DNA from: Camarhynchus parvulus
Taxonomy: Eukaryota > Chordata > Aves > Passeriformes > Thraupidae
DNA length: 64,000 nucleotides
Assembly: GCF_901933205.1 (NCBI RefSeq)
Contig: NC_044585.1
Coordinates: 6,324,001-6,388,000, forward strand
Direction: 5' to 3'
Shown: positions 1 to 14,084 of the stretch, piece after piece
Layout: the number at the start of each line of letters is the position of its first letter
Numbering within the stretch: the stretch's first letter is position 1
Position numbers and translations under genes: made by a program
Notes under the pieces: model-generated
Seen by the model: the letters and a program-made list of their open reading frames with translations, nothing else
Told to the model about the DNA's origin: nothing
The model's database searches: none

Positions 1-920
1 TGCAGTTTTGGTGTGTCTTAGGTACTGGTACAGGCCTGGACTGGTGTTTTTATGCCTTTTGGGAGGTCAAAAGGATTTTGATCTCAGCACAGAGATATTG
101 AACACTTCTTTTTCTAAACATCCTACCCTGGTAATGGCAAAGGCTGTGACCTGCTATTTGTACATTGGATTTCTATTTATCAAGCCTGCTTTTAGTAGTA
201 AATGTGCTCTTGTGATGTTCAGTTGTTGACTGGTAACAAAAAATAGGTTTTGAAGTTCCATATTTATATTACTGTTAAATTGTACTTTTAAAATTGTCTT
301 GAATGTTTTTATTTTTTTAATCAAACTATTTGAAACTCTCCTTGAAGTTCTAGAATGCTGAAAATGTTTTTTACTATTATCAGATTGAAGTCTTGTAGTT
401 TAACTGAAGGACTTGTTTTGTGAGAGGAGTTTTTAGATTTCGGGGTTTTTAAAATCCAAATGCCGAGTAACTGCCAAATACCAAATGAAAAATCCAGGGA
501 ATGCCAGCATCAATAAAGCCTTTTTAGTCATGCATTGTGATACTGCATTGTCACTTGTAGCTTAACTCTGGGAATCATTTTCCTGGAAAGAGGCTGAAGT
601 ACTATGATAACTCTGTGTAGAGTGTAGCACTGTAAATATTGACAGCTTATCCTGTTCCATAGCAGATTTCATTTTACTTTGGTCATATGAAATGGCTCCT
701 TGGCCTCACCCTGCTGTGTATATGTGTACATGTGGAATGCTCTTCTGCTTGAAGTGTTTGTCTGAATTCACTGTGACTTCAATGTTTTCATGTATTGGAA
801 CAAATACATAGAGGTTATGTATCATTACATCATTCTTTGTACATATTTTAATACAGATTAATTTAATATTAAATGTGATTTAAATGTAGCCAACAGCAAC
901 CTAATTAAACTATCTATTTT
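1..920 (+). other. Possible 3' UTR of an upstream plus-strand gene
   Basis: No convincing coding sequence is seen. The stretch contains CAATAAAGCC (AATAAA at 511-516) followed by TG-rich sequence, and then ATTAAA-type hexamers near 870 and 904, a pattern common at mRNA 3' ends. In human the plus-strand gene converging on CLDN5 is CDC45, so a CDC45-side 3' UTR would fit the orientation. That is synteny-based inference; nothing in the sequence identifies the gene. It could equally be ordinary AT-rich intergenic DNA. Confidence 0.2.
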
Positions 921-3241
921 TATTCAAAAAAGAAGTTGGTTTGGGTTTTTAAGAACTTTTTAATGTGTTGTCACCTTATCTGAATAAAATCCCTATGCCA
1001 AGCTGGCATGGCCAAAAAATTGTGCTTCCTAAGATAAAGCAAAGCTGCCTTTTGGTTTTGCATGCTTGCTAGGTAGTATTGGCAATAAATTATATTGCCC
1101 CATAGCAGCTCATTTTGGGTTTTACAGCATACAGAAATTCTGTCACTTTTCTGAATCACCTTGCTGGGCTTTAGGTCTCTGGAAATGGAAACACAGAAGT
1201 TTCTGCTGTCTTTTGAACACATAGAGCCAGGACAATTGATATGTAAATGCTACAAGTCTCTGTGACAGTGGAGTGCACTTCTAAATATTTTCATTTTATC
1301 TTTCAGCTGCAAACTGCTGGGTGAATGAAATCAAATCAGATAAATGTAGGAAATTAATTTATTTATCACAGAATAATCACTGCCATTTCTGCAGTATTTA
1401 ATGACTAACTAGTTCAGCCTATCGTATATTTAAGACTTCTTTTACTAGGTGATTGTCATGATTTAAAAAATGGACAAATTTTCAGGCACAAGCACCCTTT
1501 AGCTTCAGCATGTTGTGTCATACTGGGAGGATGAGAAGTGGGAGCTAATTTTTATGTTGGGATGTGTTGGTAATTGCTTCACTGCCAAGTTCTTCAACCA
1601 AATGTGTGTAACATAAAACATAAACTGTCCTTGTCCCTCCTTTACTGGTTTTGTTGGTTGGTTGGTTTTTGCTGGTTTTTAAGGTTCAATTTTTCCTAAG
1701 GTCTGCTGGAAGTGCCCAGAATGCTTTTGCAAATTTTAGAATTGATCAGCTGTTGAACTGATTCCCAGGTAATCCAAATGTGGCCATAAATCAGTCAGGA
1801 GTGTGGAATGCTGTGTAAAAAGAAAGTTATTAAATCTACATGGACACCTGGAGGAGTCTCTGCCAATAGAGAAAAATTTTACATGTCAGCATTTTACAAT
1901 GTGGGCAATAGAATCTGAGGTTCCTTATGTCGTTTATTTTAGGCTACAGAATTTGTTGATTAATATGTTAATGCTACCTGGAGAATAATTGTGTGAGGAG
2001 ATTGTGGAGCAGTTTCATTCAGCAGCAATAACTTGGTGGTTTGAGTGGCCCATTGAAATTTGTGTAGATTGGGTAAAATGGTCACTTGACATCTCTGCCT
2101 GAAGAGATAATTATGCTTTTGATTGATTATCCCAAACAGAAACTGTGGCTCTAATGACTCATTTTAAAATAGAGCACTGAGAAATCAGCTTAGCCTCTGA
2201 AATGTACAGCCATATTCCACCTAGCCATGGCTGAATGCAAATAGAAACATTCCCTAAGGATTATATTGAAGCTGCAGTAACTCTTCCAATGTTTGCTTGC
2301 TGTAACAGCAGCCTCCTAATCAGTTCTTTAAATATTTCTGCTGCTGCTAATCTGGGAACAATAGCAGTATAAAACAAATCCTTTAAAATGTTTTAGTTTT
2401 CCTTTAACAAAATAAAATGCTGAAAATCCTTAAATACCAAAGTACTGAAGCAGCTGAACAAGCTGATTTATGCCATTCCTGCTCAGTGATTCATGGCTGG
2501 GTTTTTTATGGGGTGATAAATTTCAACATAATTGAAATTGCATAGTAAGGACCTGATTTGATTGGAATTGAAGTGAATCCCCTTTTATGAAAGAATTGTG
2601 GTGACTTAATAGACTTGTACTTACCAGTGTCAAGGTTGCATAGTGGGTAAGAATGAGTTCTTACCTCCTTTCCTATTTCTCTTTAGAGGAAAAAATAATG
2701 GTACAGCTTCCTTATATGAAAAACCTACAGAGTCTGTGCCAGTTTGACTGTGGCAGTAACAGCCACGGGGGGAGGCCAGTGGGCTTTGGTCAGTTCTTGG
2801 CCTCTCTAATGTCAGAAGAGGTGCTGGGGAAGGGCAGAGAAACAAAGCAGCTGCATTTGATGCCTCCTTCCAGGCACAAAGTGCTGGCCCAGTCCTTGTG
2901 CTCAAGGCATGCTGAGCCAGGTGTTGTTTCTGTGTTTGGTCACTGTCAGTGATTATCTGGGAGTCTGCATTCACTTCCTCCCAGATCCTTGCAAAATTCT
3001 ACCCTGTGCAGTGTTTTGTGGTGAGTAGATTTGCAGATCTAGCTAGATATTGTGTGAAAAACTACAACCCTAGGGAACAATGTAATAATGCTGGTTGCTC
3101 TCATTAATGGAAGTTAAAATCCCTACAATGATTTCCAAACAAATTATTTTGCAAATATTCATTCTTTTTACTTGCCATTGTAAAACCTTTTGTAATAAAG
3201 GACAGAAAATGTTCCTGGCTTGAATATTGGGAGATATTAGG

Positions 3242-3335
3242 GGGTTATGCCTTGATCTACAGGAGTATGTGTGTTTATCATCAGACTTGGGTTATGCCTT
3301 GATCTACAGGAGTATGTGTGTTTATCATCAGACTT
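3242..3335. repeat. Perfect 47-bp tandem duplication
   Basis: The 47-bp unit starting GGGTTATGCCTTGATCTACA occurs twice head to tail (3242-3288 and 3289-3335) with no mismatch by eye. Perfect identity in otherwise unremarkable DNA suggests a recent slippage or segmental duplication, or an assembly artefact. Confidence 0.9.
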
Positions 3336-6300
3336 TTATGCTTTGGTTCTAGATGAAAATACAGTTGGTCCTACATCAATAGGGGCTCTAGTTCATGAGC
3401 CACATCAAATTTAGCTGCAGTATCTGCTCTTTCTTCCCACTCTTCCCTGTGACTACTCCCTTAGAACCTACTGCTCTGCTGCTGTGGCAGAAGCAATAAA
3501 TCAGAGGTGTTTCAGAATCTGATGGCTTTAGCTGCTCTATCAGCAATTTGAGTTTATATTAGTAAGTAGCAATCATCACTTGTAAACCTGTCAGGATTTG
3601 AGACAGCCATTGCAGCCTTAAAATGCTGAATGGTTTGCAGGAGAGCTGTTTGATTATTTAGTTAAATCCCATGTACTCTAGAGAACTCAGGCAGGAGAAG
3701 TACTTTAGAATTGTCATGTTTGACCATCTTTCATGCTTCAGTTTCACTTTTTCCACTCCTGTTTTCAGGACAACATTTCCAGTGCTCACTTGTCCAGAAA
3801 TCCAAGAGAAATAAAACTTTACATCACTCTAATCACTAGTCTGGAGCACCCCAGTTGTAAAGTCCAGAAGAGGAAGTTTTAAAATCAGTCTCTTTTGTAC
3901 AAGAGCTCTTTGAAGATGGTTTTGTTGTGTTGAATTGGCCTCTCAGGGTGTGCTGACTTGTAAAGAGGGGGGCAGTACAGAGCAGAATTTATTAAGAGGG
4001 AAATGTAGTAATCACAAGTGAGGAGGAATCAAAACATAAAACACCAGGACTGTTCTCACGGCAATAAACAGCATCATTTCTTGATTTCATGTGTACATCT
4101 GTCAATCAATGGTTTTGATTCCCTCATAGAAGGAATATTCTTGAAAACATTCTTCTGAAATTTCCTTTGTGAGTAAGTCTGGCTTGAGGGAAAGAAAGCA
4201 GTGAAATGTTTGTTTCTTTAAATGGAAAAATTGAAATCCCTCTTGGCACTTGTGTACCATTGTTGGCTTCAAGGTGGTACTAAAAGTTCCCTTGGAGCAG
4301 ATTCAAGAGCTGAAAAATATGCTGCCCAGGGTGGAGCTCAAAAATGCCACCTTTATGTACAAGCATTTGGGTTATAAACACAGACTTAGCAGGAAATATT
4401 GCAGAACATTCACTAGGGAAAGAAAATTGTGGGAGCTTTTTATTTCAGACTGGATGCCATTCTTTTAAAGCATTTGAGTTTTGATTTTTGTCATTCAGAA
4501 GGTGGCAGAATTAGAGAAGAAACACAAAGGTCAAATGTTGAAAATAGGCAAGAAATCCCTAATTTCATGGTACCTAAGCTCATGCCATCCCTGGGTCTGA
4601 CAGAGCAGAGAATGTGGGTTTCCCAGTCACTGCTGCTGGGTGATAAAGTCATTTTGGCTTCCTCTGCCCCCTCAAGGCACTTGTGGCTGCTGGTTCTTAT
4701 CCTGGTTTGTGTTACCTTGACTTGCTGTCTGCTCCCATGGTGTGCATCTGGGCAGTGCACTAAAATCTCAATATCCAGAGATAAAGGCTTGTCTGGTGAT
4801 TTGATATCACAACAAGCACTCAGCAGAGTTGCTGATGCATGATATTCTCAATGAGCTGAAGGCTCACAAGTCATTCTGAAATCAGAATTAAGACCAATTC
4901 CATAGGAATTTATGGGCAAGCCTAATCATATCTTATGAACTAAACTAAGGTAAAATGTATATCACAACATAGTTCCTTCCAGTGCTGGATCTCACTTTAT
5001 TTTATTAAGAGCATAGGGGATTTTTTTAATCCTTTGTCTCCGAGTCTTTGCCACTTGATTAAGAACTCTAGACAACTTCTCTGGGTACTCCTTCATGTTA
5101 ATGCCTGGGTTGCCTGTGTTAGACAAGCACCATGACATTCTGGGTCCTTTGTTTTCTTTTCAAAACCAGTTTTAATTTAGATTATTCCTTCCTGGCACTT
5201 GCAAAAGAGATAATACTCTCTTAGAACAAAAGGGTGCTGTCTTTTATAGCACTTATAGTCACCTCTTATTGCTGCAGCTTGTCTGATTGCAGTCCCTTTG
5301 GTGTTGGTGTCTCTTTCCACTGTTTGGCTCAGTGGAATTTACTTTCATTTAATCATTCATTTGCAGCATGTCAGTGGAAAATCGGAGGTACCTGCCATTG
5401 AATTGGAAACAATTCACAGAGACAGTCAGCTCTTAGTATGTTTTTATTTGCTGAAAGGAGTCACCAAGGGGCTCTCAAAATAAATATGCCATTAATAATG
5501 ATCTACTGTCTGATCTGGAAGTCTAACTGGATCAATAGCCTAGAAGGAAGAGGCATGTAAAATGGTGCTTTCTTTAAAAACAGCTGTGGTCAGTGAAGTA
5601 ATTCAGGACTCAGATAGCAAGAATACAGCATGCCCTGGATCAAGCATGGTCTGAGCTCTGAGATTACCTTCTTGGGCCCTGGCTAAGTTCCTTATCAAAG
5701 ACCATGCACTGACCAAAATATCCCCAAGCCTATGTACAGGATGACATTCATCTTTTAAGAAATTAGCATTATAAATTTTTTTCCTGAGGCTGCTGTGCTT
5801 CAAAAAGTCCTCTCCAAACACTTCTGGGCTTTTCCAGTGGTAACTGTTAAGTTCACAGAAACTCAAAAGAGTCTTTGGCTGCATCACTCGTGAGGGGGCA
5901 GACTGTCTTGGGAGCTTTTTTTCACTGGATCTCAAACTTGAAAAGCTGTTGCCCTACCAATGGAAATGAGATCTCAACAGCTGCAGAACTAGTGCTGTAA
6001 TATAATTCTGCAACCTGATCCTTTAGCTGAGAACTGTGGTGTTTCATGGTACCATTTGGTTTGTGTCACACTGCCCAAATAATTGCCTTCTAAACAGAGC
6101 CAAGGCTTGTTCAGTGTTTCATTTACACTGTCCATGCTTGCCTCAATTACACAGTCATTGCTTACTAGGTTAAATTAATATCCAGTTTTCAGAGATATCC
6201 AGATTTCTAGAAATCCTATTTTGTCTATAATTGAGAGTTCAGGTCTATCTAGTACCAGACCAGATTACCACCCAACACTGTTTGTGGGATTTTCCTTGGG

Positions 6301-9300
6301 AAGTTTAAGAGGTTGTCTGTCATCTGAAGCTTTACTTTCTCACTTGCCAAAGTCTTCATGGCTGAAAACATTTTCTACTTTAAAAATATAAAACCTGGTA
6401 TGCTCTTCATTATTTATAGCTCTTGTCAGTAACATGCATTACACTCCAGGGTTAATGGCTCTGCAAGTGTGTGCTATCAGAACAGCACCATTTCTGCACT
6501 GTGTAAAAGTTACATTTTGAAAAATTGAGCACAATCCTTTAAAAACCTGTATGGACATATTGTGAAGCATTCGTGGAATTTCCCAGACACGTCTGTTCTA
6601 GGGAGGGAAATACTGTTCCCCTAAAACATTCTAAGGAAAAGCCAAACCACCCTGCAGTTTTTCCTCTCTGTCTGCCTGTTTTCTCCCCTTGTGAGATTTT
6701 TCTGCCTCTGTGTAATCTGCCTCTAACATTAAGCAAAACCCATTCTTCCTACCAAAGGACTGAATCTCCCTGCAGTGTTTAGGTTTCTTTATCCTGTTAT
6801 TGGGCTGCAGTTTGTTCACACCCACAAAAACAGCATACATGGGTGCTGGATTTGGTTACCTGCTTTGCAAATCCAGTGTGTGCTGTTTCATGAACATGAA
6901 AAGGGGAAGAGTATTGTTGTTTCAGCTGGTTCCACTTGCTGTGCAGCCATGTAAGTAGATTAGCTGATATCAGTGCTAAGGACAGAGTAGTTAAAACAAT
7001 AACTTAATGAACATATCCTTTTTATGAGAGCTTTTTCCTTGTAAAAGCTACCGAATTCTGACTCATTTTTCTGACTCATACTGAATTGCTGGCTCCTGTT
7101 GTAGAATATCCTCTTAGAAAAGTCCCTGAGCATAGCATGCTGTGTCAAAGGGACAGAGCTTTCCAACTGCTGCATACAAAACTGAGAAGGGGACCTGAAA
7201 AGGACTGAAAATGACACGGTGAAGTACAAAAATAGAAAATAAAGAACTAAGAGGAAAAGAGAGACTGAGTAACAATAGAGGGTCAGCAGTAAATCCGGTT
7301 TGCCTTTCTAGCTCAGGAAGGTGTCTTGGAATCTGTGTTTCAGGGCACCCACTGGGTGGTCACCAGAGCTCTTTGAGTGTGTGAAATGAAATGGAAAACA
7401 ATAGCTCAGCAGCAATTGCTTTTTTCCCTCTGATGAGGTGTTCCTTGAATTGCCAGCACGACTCCTGCTTGATTTAGCAGTGAATGCAGGCAGGCATTTC
7501 CTGAAGCAACAGCGCTGTTAGAAATGCAAAGGGAGAGGGAAAGGGAATAGGATACAGGAGAGTGTCCCACTAAACTGTCTGTGCAACAAAAGGGAGGATG
7601 AAATGTAGCACAGCTGCACAGGGGTCATCTACTCAGCCTGAAAACCCTCATCTCATTCTACAAATAGGTGATAGGAGCCAACAAGATCTGCTTGAAAGAG
7701 ATCTACCTTTTTGGAATGGTTAGTAGTTAAAGCCAGCTTTGTTGTCTTACTGACTTGTCTTCTTTTTATTTAAACTCATCTAATAAACTCTCAACTATCT
7801 CAATTCTCATGGGGAATTTTTGCCAGTAAATGTAGATATTGTGTTCTATCCCATTCTGACAGTCTCTGTGTATGTATATATCTGCTTACTCATCTGTTCT
7901 GTTATCTCCAAATAACCAAGAAATTATTCCTTTCGGAAAGGGTATCTTCTCTGAGTCTTTCAAAGATACAAATACAGTGTATGGCTCCAAGAATACTGCA
8001 CTGACTTGGCAGAAACTATTTAAGAATCACTGCTGGCCCTCCTCCTCCCTGATTACAACCCTTAGGAAAGAAATGTGATGACTCCTCATTTTTTTGTTAT
8101 TCAGCACATATTTGTGATCTTTTCTTTCATTAAACTTTGTATTTCCTCTTTGCCTCACCTTCTTCCTTCATTAGGATGGATGTTAGAGAGCACCTCATGC
8201 AGATGGACAGGGAGACCCAAAAGGACATTACCGTGACAGATTAATTCGTTATTAGCTAAGCAGTATTTAGTCTCATCTCATGCCTTTATATTTAGTCACT
8301 TGTGCTGGTTTTTACCCAGCATCCAATCACTCATTTTAGTTCTCTCATTTGTTTTTAGAACAAAAAAATCTTGTACATTGCTGAGATCAGTTTTAAATCC
8401 TCCCACTGTCCAGGGCATTCACCACCTTATCTACACACATGTTATGTGTACTATTTTCTAGTCTGTTAAAAAATCCTTTCTTATTGTACTTTCAACTTGG
8501 GTACAATCTGAAACGAAGTTAATTAAAGTTCTACATTTACATTTTAAGTTAACTGAGCTCTTTAGTTTCTGCTTCTGCCCTGGATGTGTTCATTTCCATT
8601 TCCAGGCTCTCATTTCTGTTAACTCTTTATCAGTGTGCAGTGTCTGTGCTTTCACTGTCACCTCAGACACTCAGTTTGGTGCCTACAGCAGAGTGGGGTC
8701 TTACCCCACTTTGCTCATTATAAAGCACTAACATTATGTCTTTCCTTTTTCTTCCTCTGAGTTAGACCCTTCTGTTTGACTCAAACTTCCTTGCAAGGTC
8801 ACAAAGTGAGGTTTCACAGCAGTTTAAGAGCCCCTGCATCCTGCCTGCCCGTGTTGTGAGCCCAGGACAGACCTAAGACCTTTTGGTTCAGGAAAAGGAT
8901 GGCAGTTTGCCCTTCCTTCACAATCTGAATTCCTGTGTAGCAACAGGTGTTAAAACTGAAATTCTCAATTTCTTATTGTGACATAAGTCAGATTTCAGTA
9001 ACTTTATTAAGGGGAAAAACATTGGTCTTAAAATTTAGCTCCCCCTCCCAGCCTGTCTTTGAAATGGGCTCATTTTCAACAAGCCAGCATTGAATGGAGT
9101 TTTTACCAGTGGAGTTCATTGCAATCTGCCAGAGGCCATTTCTGCAAGGCTGTGAATACATTTTGCAGAGAGAAAGAAAAAAAAAAATCTCCAAATTTGT
9201 GAGAGAGGCAGGAGAAAAGGAGGGTGCACTTCCCACCACCAATGCTCAGGCTTTAGGACCGATGTCAGTAATGGTTTCAGAGTGTGAAATGAGCCCACAC

Positions 9301-10771
9301 AGCAGCCAGGTATGAAGTCAGGACTGCTGTAATGAACTAAATGTGCAGGTTCTAAAGAATGTAATCAGCTCTACAGGAATCTGGGCAGGATGCCATGGAT
9401 AATAGCTTTCCTTTTAGGAGGGACACTGTAATGATGATATGGATGTCTTAAATAGTTGTGGTCATTAATAACCCCAGGTAGACAAGAAGTCTCTTTTAAT
9501 ATTATCCAAACAAAAGCATTTTACCCCTAGAGTCTCAGTATGATATTGGCTTCTGGGAATATCCACTATCTGTAGTTGCAGAATAACTGCTTTAATGATG
9601 TCTTTGTTTAGTTTCTTCCTAAAGGAATTCCCACCCAATGGAACTCTCTCCCCAAACTGCTGCCCAATCCACATTGTTACAGTACACAACAATTATCTTT
9701 ATGGGGAAACTAGTTCCACATGTCTGAAAAGGGACATTACCACATCACTTTCTGAAAATCTGAAACGCCTCTTCCATGGCACAAGCTGTGGGAGTTAAGA
9801 TTTTATAAAATTGACAAGCATTTGGGTGCATGGATATTCTCAACTGGTCAGACAAGAAAACCAGGAAAAAACAGGACAGACTAAAAATAATTTAGGGGTT
9901 CAAGAACATAATGGAATTCAAGTAGATATTAATTTTTTAAAACTTGCCTTGCATGTCAACATTTTGAAATGTCAACAGTATAACAAAAATAAAATACATG
10001 TAAACAGTGAAATGTATTATGTTGCTTGGATCTTGGCAGTCACTTCCAATGAAATAATAGCAGGAAATTATAGAGGAAAAAAATGGTGAAATCATTCTGT
10101 AGTCATTGGGTATTCATGTGAGTCTTCTGTGTCGAGATAACACTTGGGTTTATTTGTATTACAGAATGAAAGATTGCTGTTATAATTGGAAACTGTTAAA
10201 GGTTTTGTAGCTCAGGCTAAAGGTTATCCAGGCTGCTGCAGCAGATATCCTAATTCTAACAAAAGATATACAGTAAGGACAGAACATTATAACTGAAAGA
10301 GTTATCTAAAAATATATAGTGCAAGAATTCTGCCGTGCTAGGCACTTGTTAGAGCTGATACGAATTGGTGATTGTTGGTTTTTGTCCCAATTCTTCAAAT
10401 ATGTGAAGGTATATTGAAATTGAATCCTACCATTTTGAGATTTCACATATGTTCTTGTCAAGCAGTGCCTATTTTTCTTTCCTGAGTGATCATTTGTGCC
10501 CAAGCCTAAATTCTCTTAAGGTTTAACCTTCTGTGGAAGTGTTCTGATAACAACAAACACAGTTAATGCTAATGAGTTATGTATGAGTGTAATAGAGGGG
10601 AATCAATTCAGCTCAGAATGTGTTTGAGGGTGGGAACAGAGCCCAGAGGTACCCACATATGGTTAAATTAATGGCTAGAGTACCTGGCATGGGATCAGGA
10701 GGAATGTCACTCTGAGCTCTGTCAGCTAACCTGCTTCATTGAAACTTTAGGAATATACACAGCTGAAACCC

Positions 10772-10836
10772 AATGCATCTAACATTGCAAACCCATTCAT
10801 TTAACATTGCAAACCCATGCATTTAACATTGCAAAC
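10772..10836. repeat. 22-bp minisatellite, about three copies
   Basis: The core AACATTGCAAACCCAT recurs with a period of 22 bp, the AACATT cores starting at 10781, 10803 and 10825. The copies differ by a few substitutions (ATGCATCT, ATTCATTT and ATGCATTT before the core). It is a short diverged tandem array in intergenic DNA with no visible function. Confidence 0.8.
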
Positions 10837-13800
10837 TATTTTTGCTACCAGATTAAAATTGTTGTTGTGGGATCTGTGTGCATCTCCTAGCTTTTAGTCC
10901 ATTTGTTCAACCCATAAAAATCTTCTGCTTATCTTAAAAAACCCCAAAATGTTCCACAGCTGGCACAGCTGGTGCTAAAGACCTAAAATGTGCACATGTG
11001 TAACTTACCTGCTCGCAGGACATAGCCAGCAATGAGAGATGCACAGGATGATACAACTGACACAGAGTTCGCAGCTTGCTCACTGGATCAGAGTCATTTT
11101 GAGAGGGTCATCTGTTGTTTGCCTGGAAAAATCAGCTATTTTAAACATTTACTTTTGTTCTCTAATGTAAATAAACATGAGCAGGCTTAATCTCATCTGT
11201 TTTGTTTGTGTACACCAGAGCACCTCCCTGGGCCACGCAAACCCTGCCTGGCTGGTGCAGCCTGGAGGATCCACTGGAAGGGAACATCCCTGGGTTTGGA
11301 GCTGAGGTGTAGTAAGGAATAGATCCACTGCTATTTCTGTACATAAGAGCACTGAGGGATTTCATCATGCCTGACCTAAGGCCATTTTTTCCAAAAGGAA
11401 TAACTTGTGTGGATGTCATATCAACTGGGCTTCAAGAACACCTTGTACCTGCTCTGAATACCCTGCCAGCTGCTGCCAGGGCTTTAGTCAATGTGAGTAG
11501 CTTTTGCCATTCAAGATGCTCTAATGAGGATCAGAGTAAAGGATGCAGATTATTTTATTTTCTGCCTGATTTTCTAGATGGTCAAAGTCCTTCTGTACTG
11601 GGTGTTGGAGGTGGTTTGTTGTTTACTCTGCATTATTAATGTAATGATATTTGTGTGTCTTGTTGAAAAGGCTGTGACTTGTGGAGTGAGGTGTTTCCCT
11701 TTTTAATTTCCTTTTGCAGCCTGAGACCAAACAGCTGGATAGTAGTCTCAAGGCTCATTCTTCTTTTGCTTTAATCAGTGCTGTATGTACAGTACCCCAT
11801 GCTGGATGATTCTATTGTTCTCAAATGAAAAAACTAAGGCCAGTAGTTCAGTTAATGCACCAGTTAATTCTTGTCAGGATGGTTCACATCCAGACTCATT
11901 CATATATTCATTTTCCTCTACCACTTCTAAAGCAGACACTGTTGCTGATGAGTACTTTCACATTTTAAGTGGTAAAATGTGTGTGATTTGATCCCCCCTA
12001 ATTCTGAGCTTATTTGGCTACAGCAACCAGCAACCCAAACCACAGGTGGAGTTTCTGAGAGGCAAAGCTCTCCCTCAGGGCAGTAGATGAGTGGCCAGGG
12101 AGCAGCATGAGGAGAAGACTGGCAGGAGCCCTGGGAGACATCTTCAGCAAAACACTTGTGTTTCCATGCTGAGTCCTACTGCTCCTTACCTTCTTCTGTC
12201 TGATTTTGGGTTGAATCCACATGGTGAGCTTTGGAAGGAGGGGGAAGCTCAGTGTTGTAACAAAATCCCAAAATGGCACAGTCAAGGGACACTGCTGAAT
12301 TGATTCATGATGTCTCAATCTGTGCTTAAGAAAAAGGTGGAGCAAATCTTGTGTATCCAAGCAACTGTAAAGCCTTCACTGTTGCCATGGGAGGTTTTAT
12401 CAGTGATTGAAGTTCTCCTTTTCTTCTAATTGAGGGTAGTAGTAGGTAGAAGAAGGAGGTTTCTAGACAGACCCTATTGCTGCAGAGAGTCAGCAAGGAA
12501 CAATCTGGAGCAGTGACACACACAAACCAAGGTCTGGCCAAAATAAAAATGGTAGAAGTCAGTCATGTCCAAAATATAAATATAACAAACTCATGAGGCT
12601 TTGTCAGGATGATTTGTCTTACCACAATCAGGCTCCAAGTAAAACAAATGCAGTATTTGTGCTGAAAAGAGAATTCACCTGCCCTCACCTAATTAATTTA
12701 ATACAGCAGGGATATTTGTTATGTCTTACCAAGCAGACTTACAAAAGAAAATCCTGAAACATGTGTGCTTAATTAATGATTTTCTTCTTCAGTGCACACA
12801 CAAAAAGGGATGCATTGTGGGTGCTATCTGATGCTGAATACTGCTTTAATATATTGTTCAATATATGTATGAATATGGCAGTTACATGTGGTATATGGCT
12901 CCTGACAGGCAGGACTATCTTTCAGCATTACAGATATATGGATGAGTTGGAGGGGACCTGCTTTTGGAGTTTGAAAGATGGCTAAGGAAAAAGAACAAAT
13001 TCCTTGCATAATATTTGATCACAAAATAGATTTTAAATGAAAATCTGAAGTTACGCTGCTTTCTCACTTCAAGAGTAAAATGTTTTGTATGTTTCAAAGA
13101 GCAGATGCCCAACAAACATCTTTGTACAGGAAAAGGAAATATTTCCTTAAACATCCTGCAGCAAACGTGACTGATTGAGCTTCCTTTTCCCCCTGCCTGG
13201 TGCATTTCCCTTCTTTGCACAGACAGGATCTAACCAGATTTGCAGGGTATGAACTGCAGGTTACTTTCAAATTCATAACTATGAAATGGTTCGTTTAGCA
13301 GGACAAAGGCCAAGCTGACAGACACCCTCTTTCCAGCTCAGCATGTGCATAGCAATGGGAGGGTGGCAAGGAGCTTTTGTTAATCTCAACCGAGCTGGCA
13401 AGTATGCTGCAAAATGAAGGCTTTGAAGATGTTTTTTTCTTCATTTTTAAAGCAACAGTTTGTTAGAACAAAGCTTGAAAATCTTGAAAGAAAAAAAATT
13501 CTACGAAATATTGAATGGTCTCCCTGGCAGTCATATAACTTAAGCAAATTTCTCCACTAGCAATTAGTCTGTATAGATTACTTAACCAGTTTTTATTGGT
13601 TTGGGGTTGTGGTTTTGGTTTTTTTTAGGTTCTGTTCTGCTGCATCTGTGAAAATGTTTTTCCCCAGCTTGAATGCACTTTTGAAAAAAAGAGAAATGGT
13701 TGGCAGAAACAATTAGGGTATCAGGTCAGGTTGGGGCTGATCCAAGCAGCAGGATTTTTTTCCTTTTAGTTTAAATGTGTAGAAATTGAAAGCTTTAAAA

Positions 13801-14084
13801 GCTTCATGCTTAGAGCTATTCCCAAAATAGCTGGGACTCACACTCCACTTCCCAATGTGCTCACATCACAAGACCAGCTGCTGCTACTTGCTCTCTTTTG
13901 TCTGAGGCTTCAGTGGAGAGCTGAGGCGCTGCTCTGCAAGGCAGCAGCCCTTCTTCCACAGAGGTGACCCAGCTCTCCTCCCCAAACCAGCCCAGGTGAT
14001 TTCCCTCTGGGCACCAATATCACACCCCACCTTCCTGAGCCCAAAAAATCCAGTGGCATTCACAAAACACAGTGAGTCTTTTCA

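Larger units (their letters stand above)
921..14080. other. Intergenic region, no gene recognised
   Basis: About 13 kb of AT-rich sequence with only short open frames (under about 120 codons) that lack splice context, codon bias or recognisable domains. Two small tandem repeats are listed separately. No tRNA, rRNA or clear CR1 LINE 3' end was recognised by eye. This interval separates the left edge from the 3' end of CLDN5. Confidence 0.6.

Noticed and set aside
2653..2952. Open frames of about 100 codons on both strands
   Set aside because: No recognisable motif or flanking splice sites in register; both strands open over the same stretch suggests chance.
8390..8500. Faint resemblance to a reversed CR1 LINE 3' region
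   Set aside because: Only short scattered similarity to the remembered CR1 pattern and no terminal 8-bp repeats. A RepeatMasker run with an avian library would decide; I do not annotate it.
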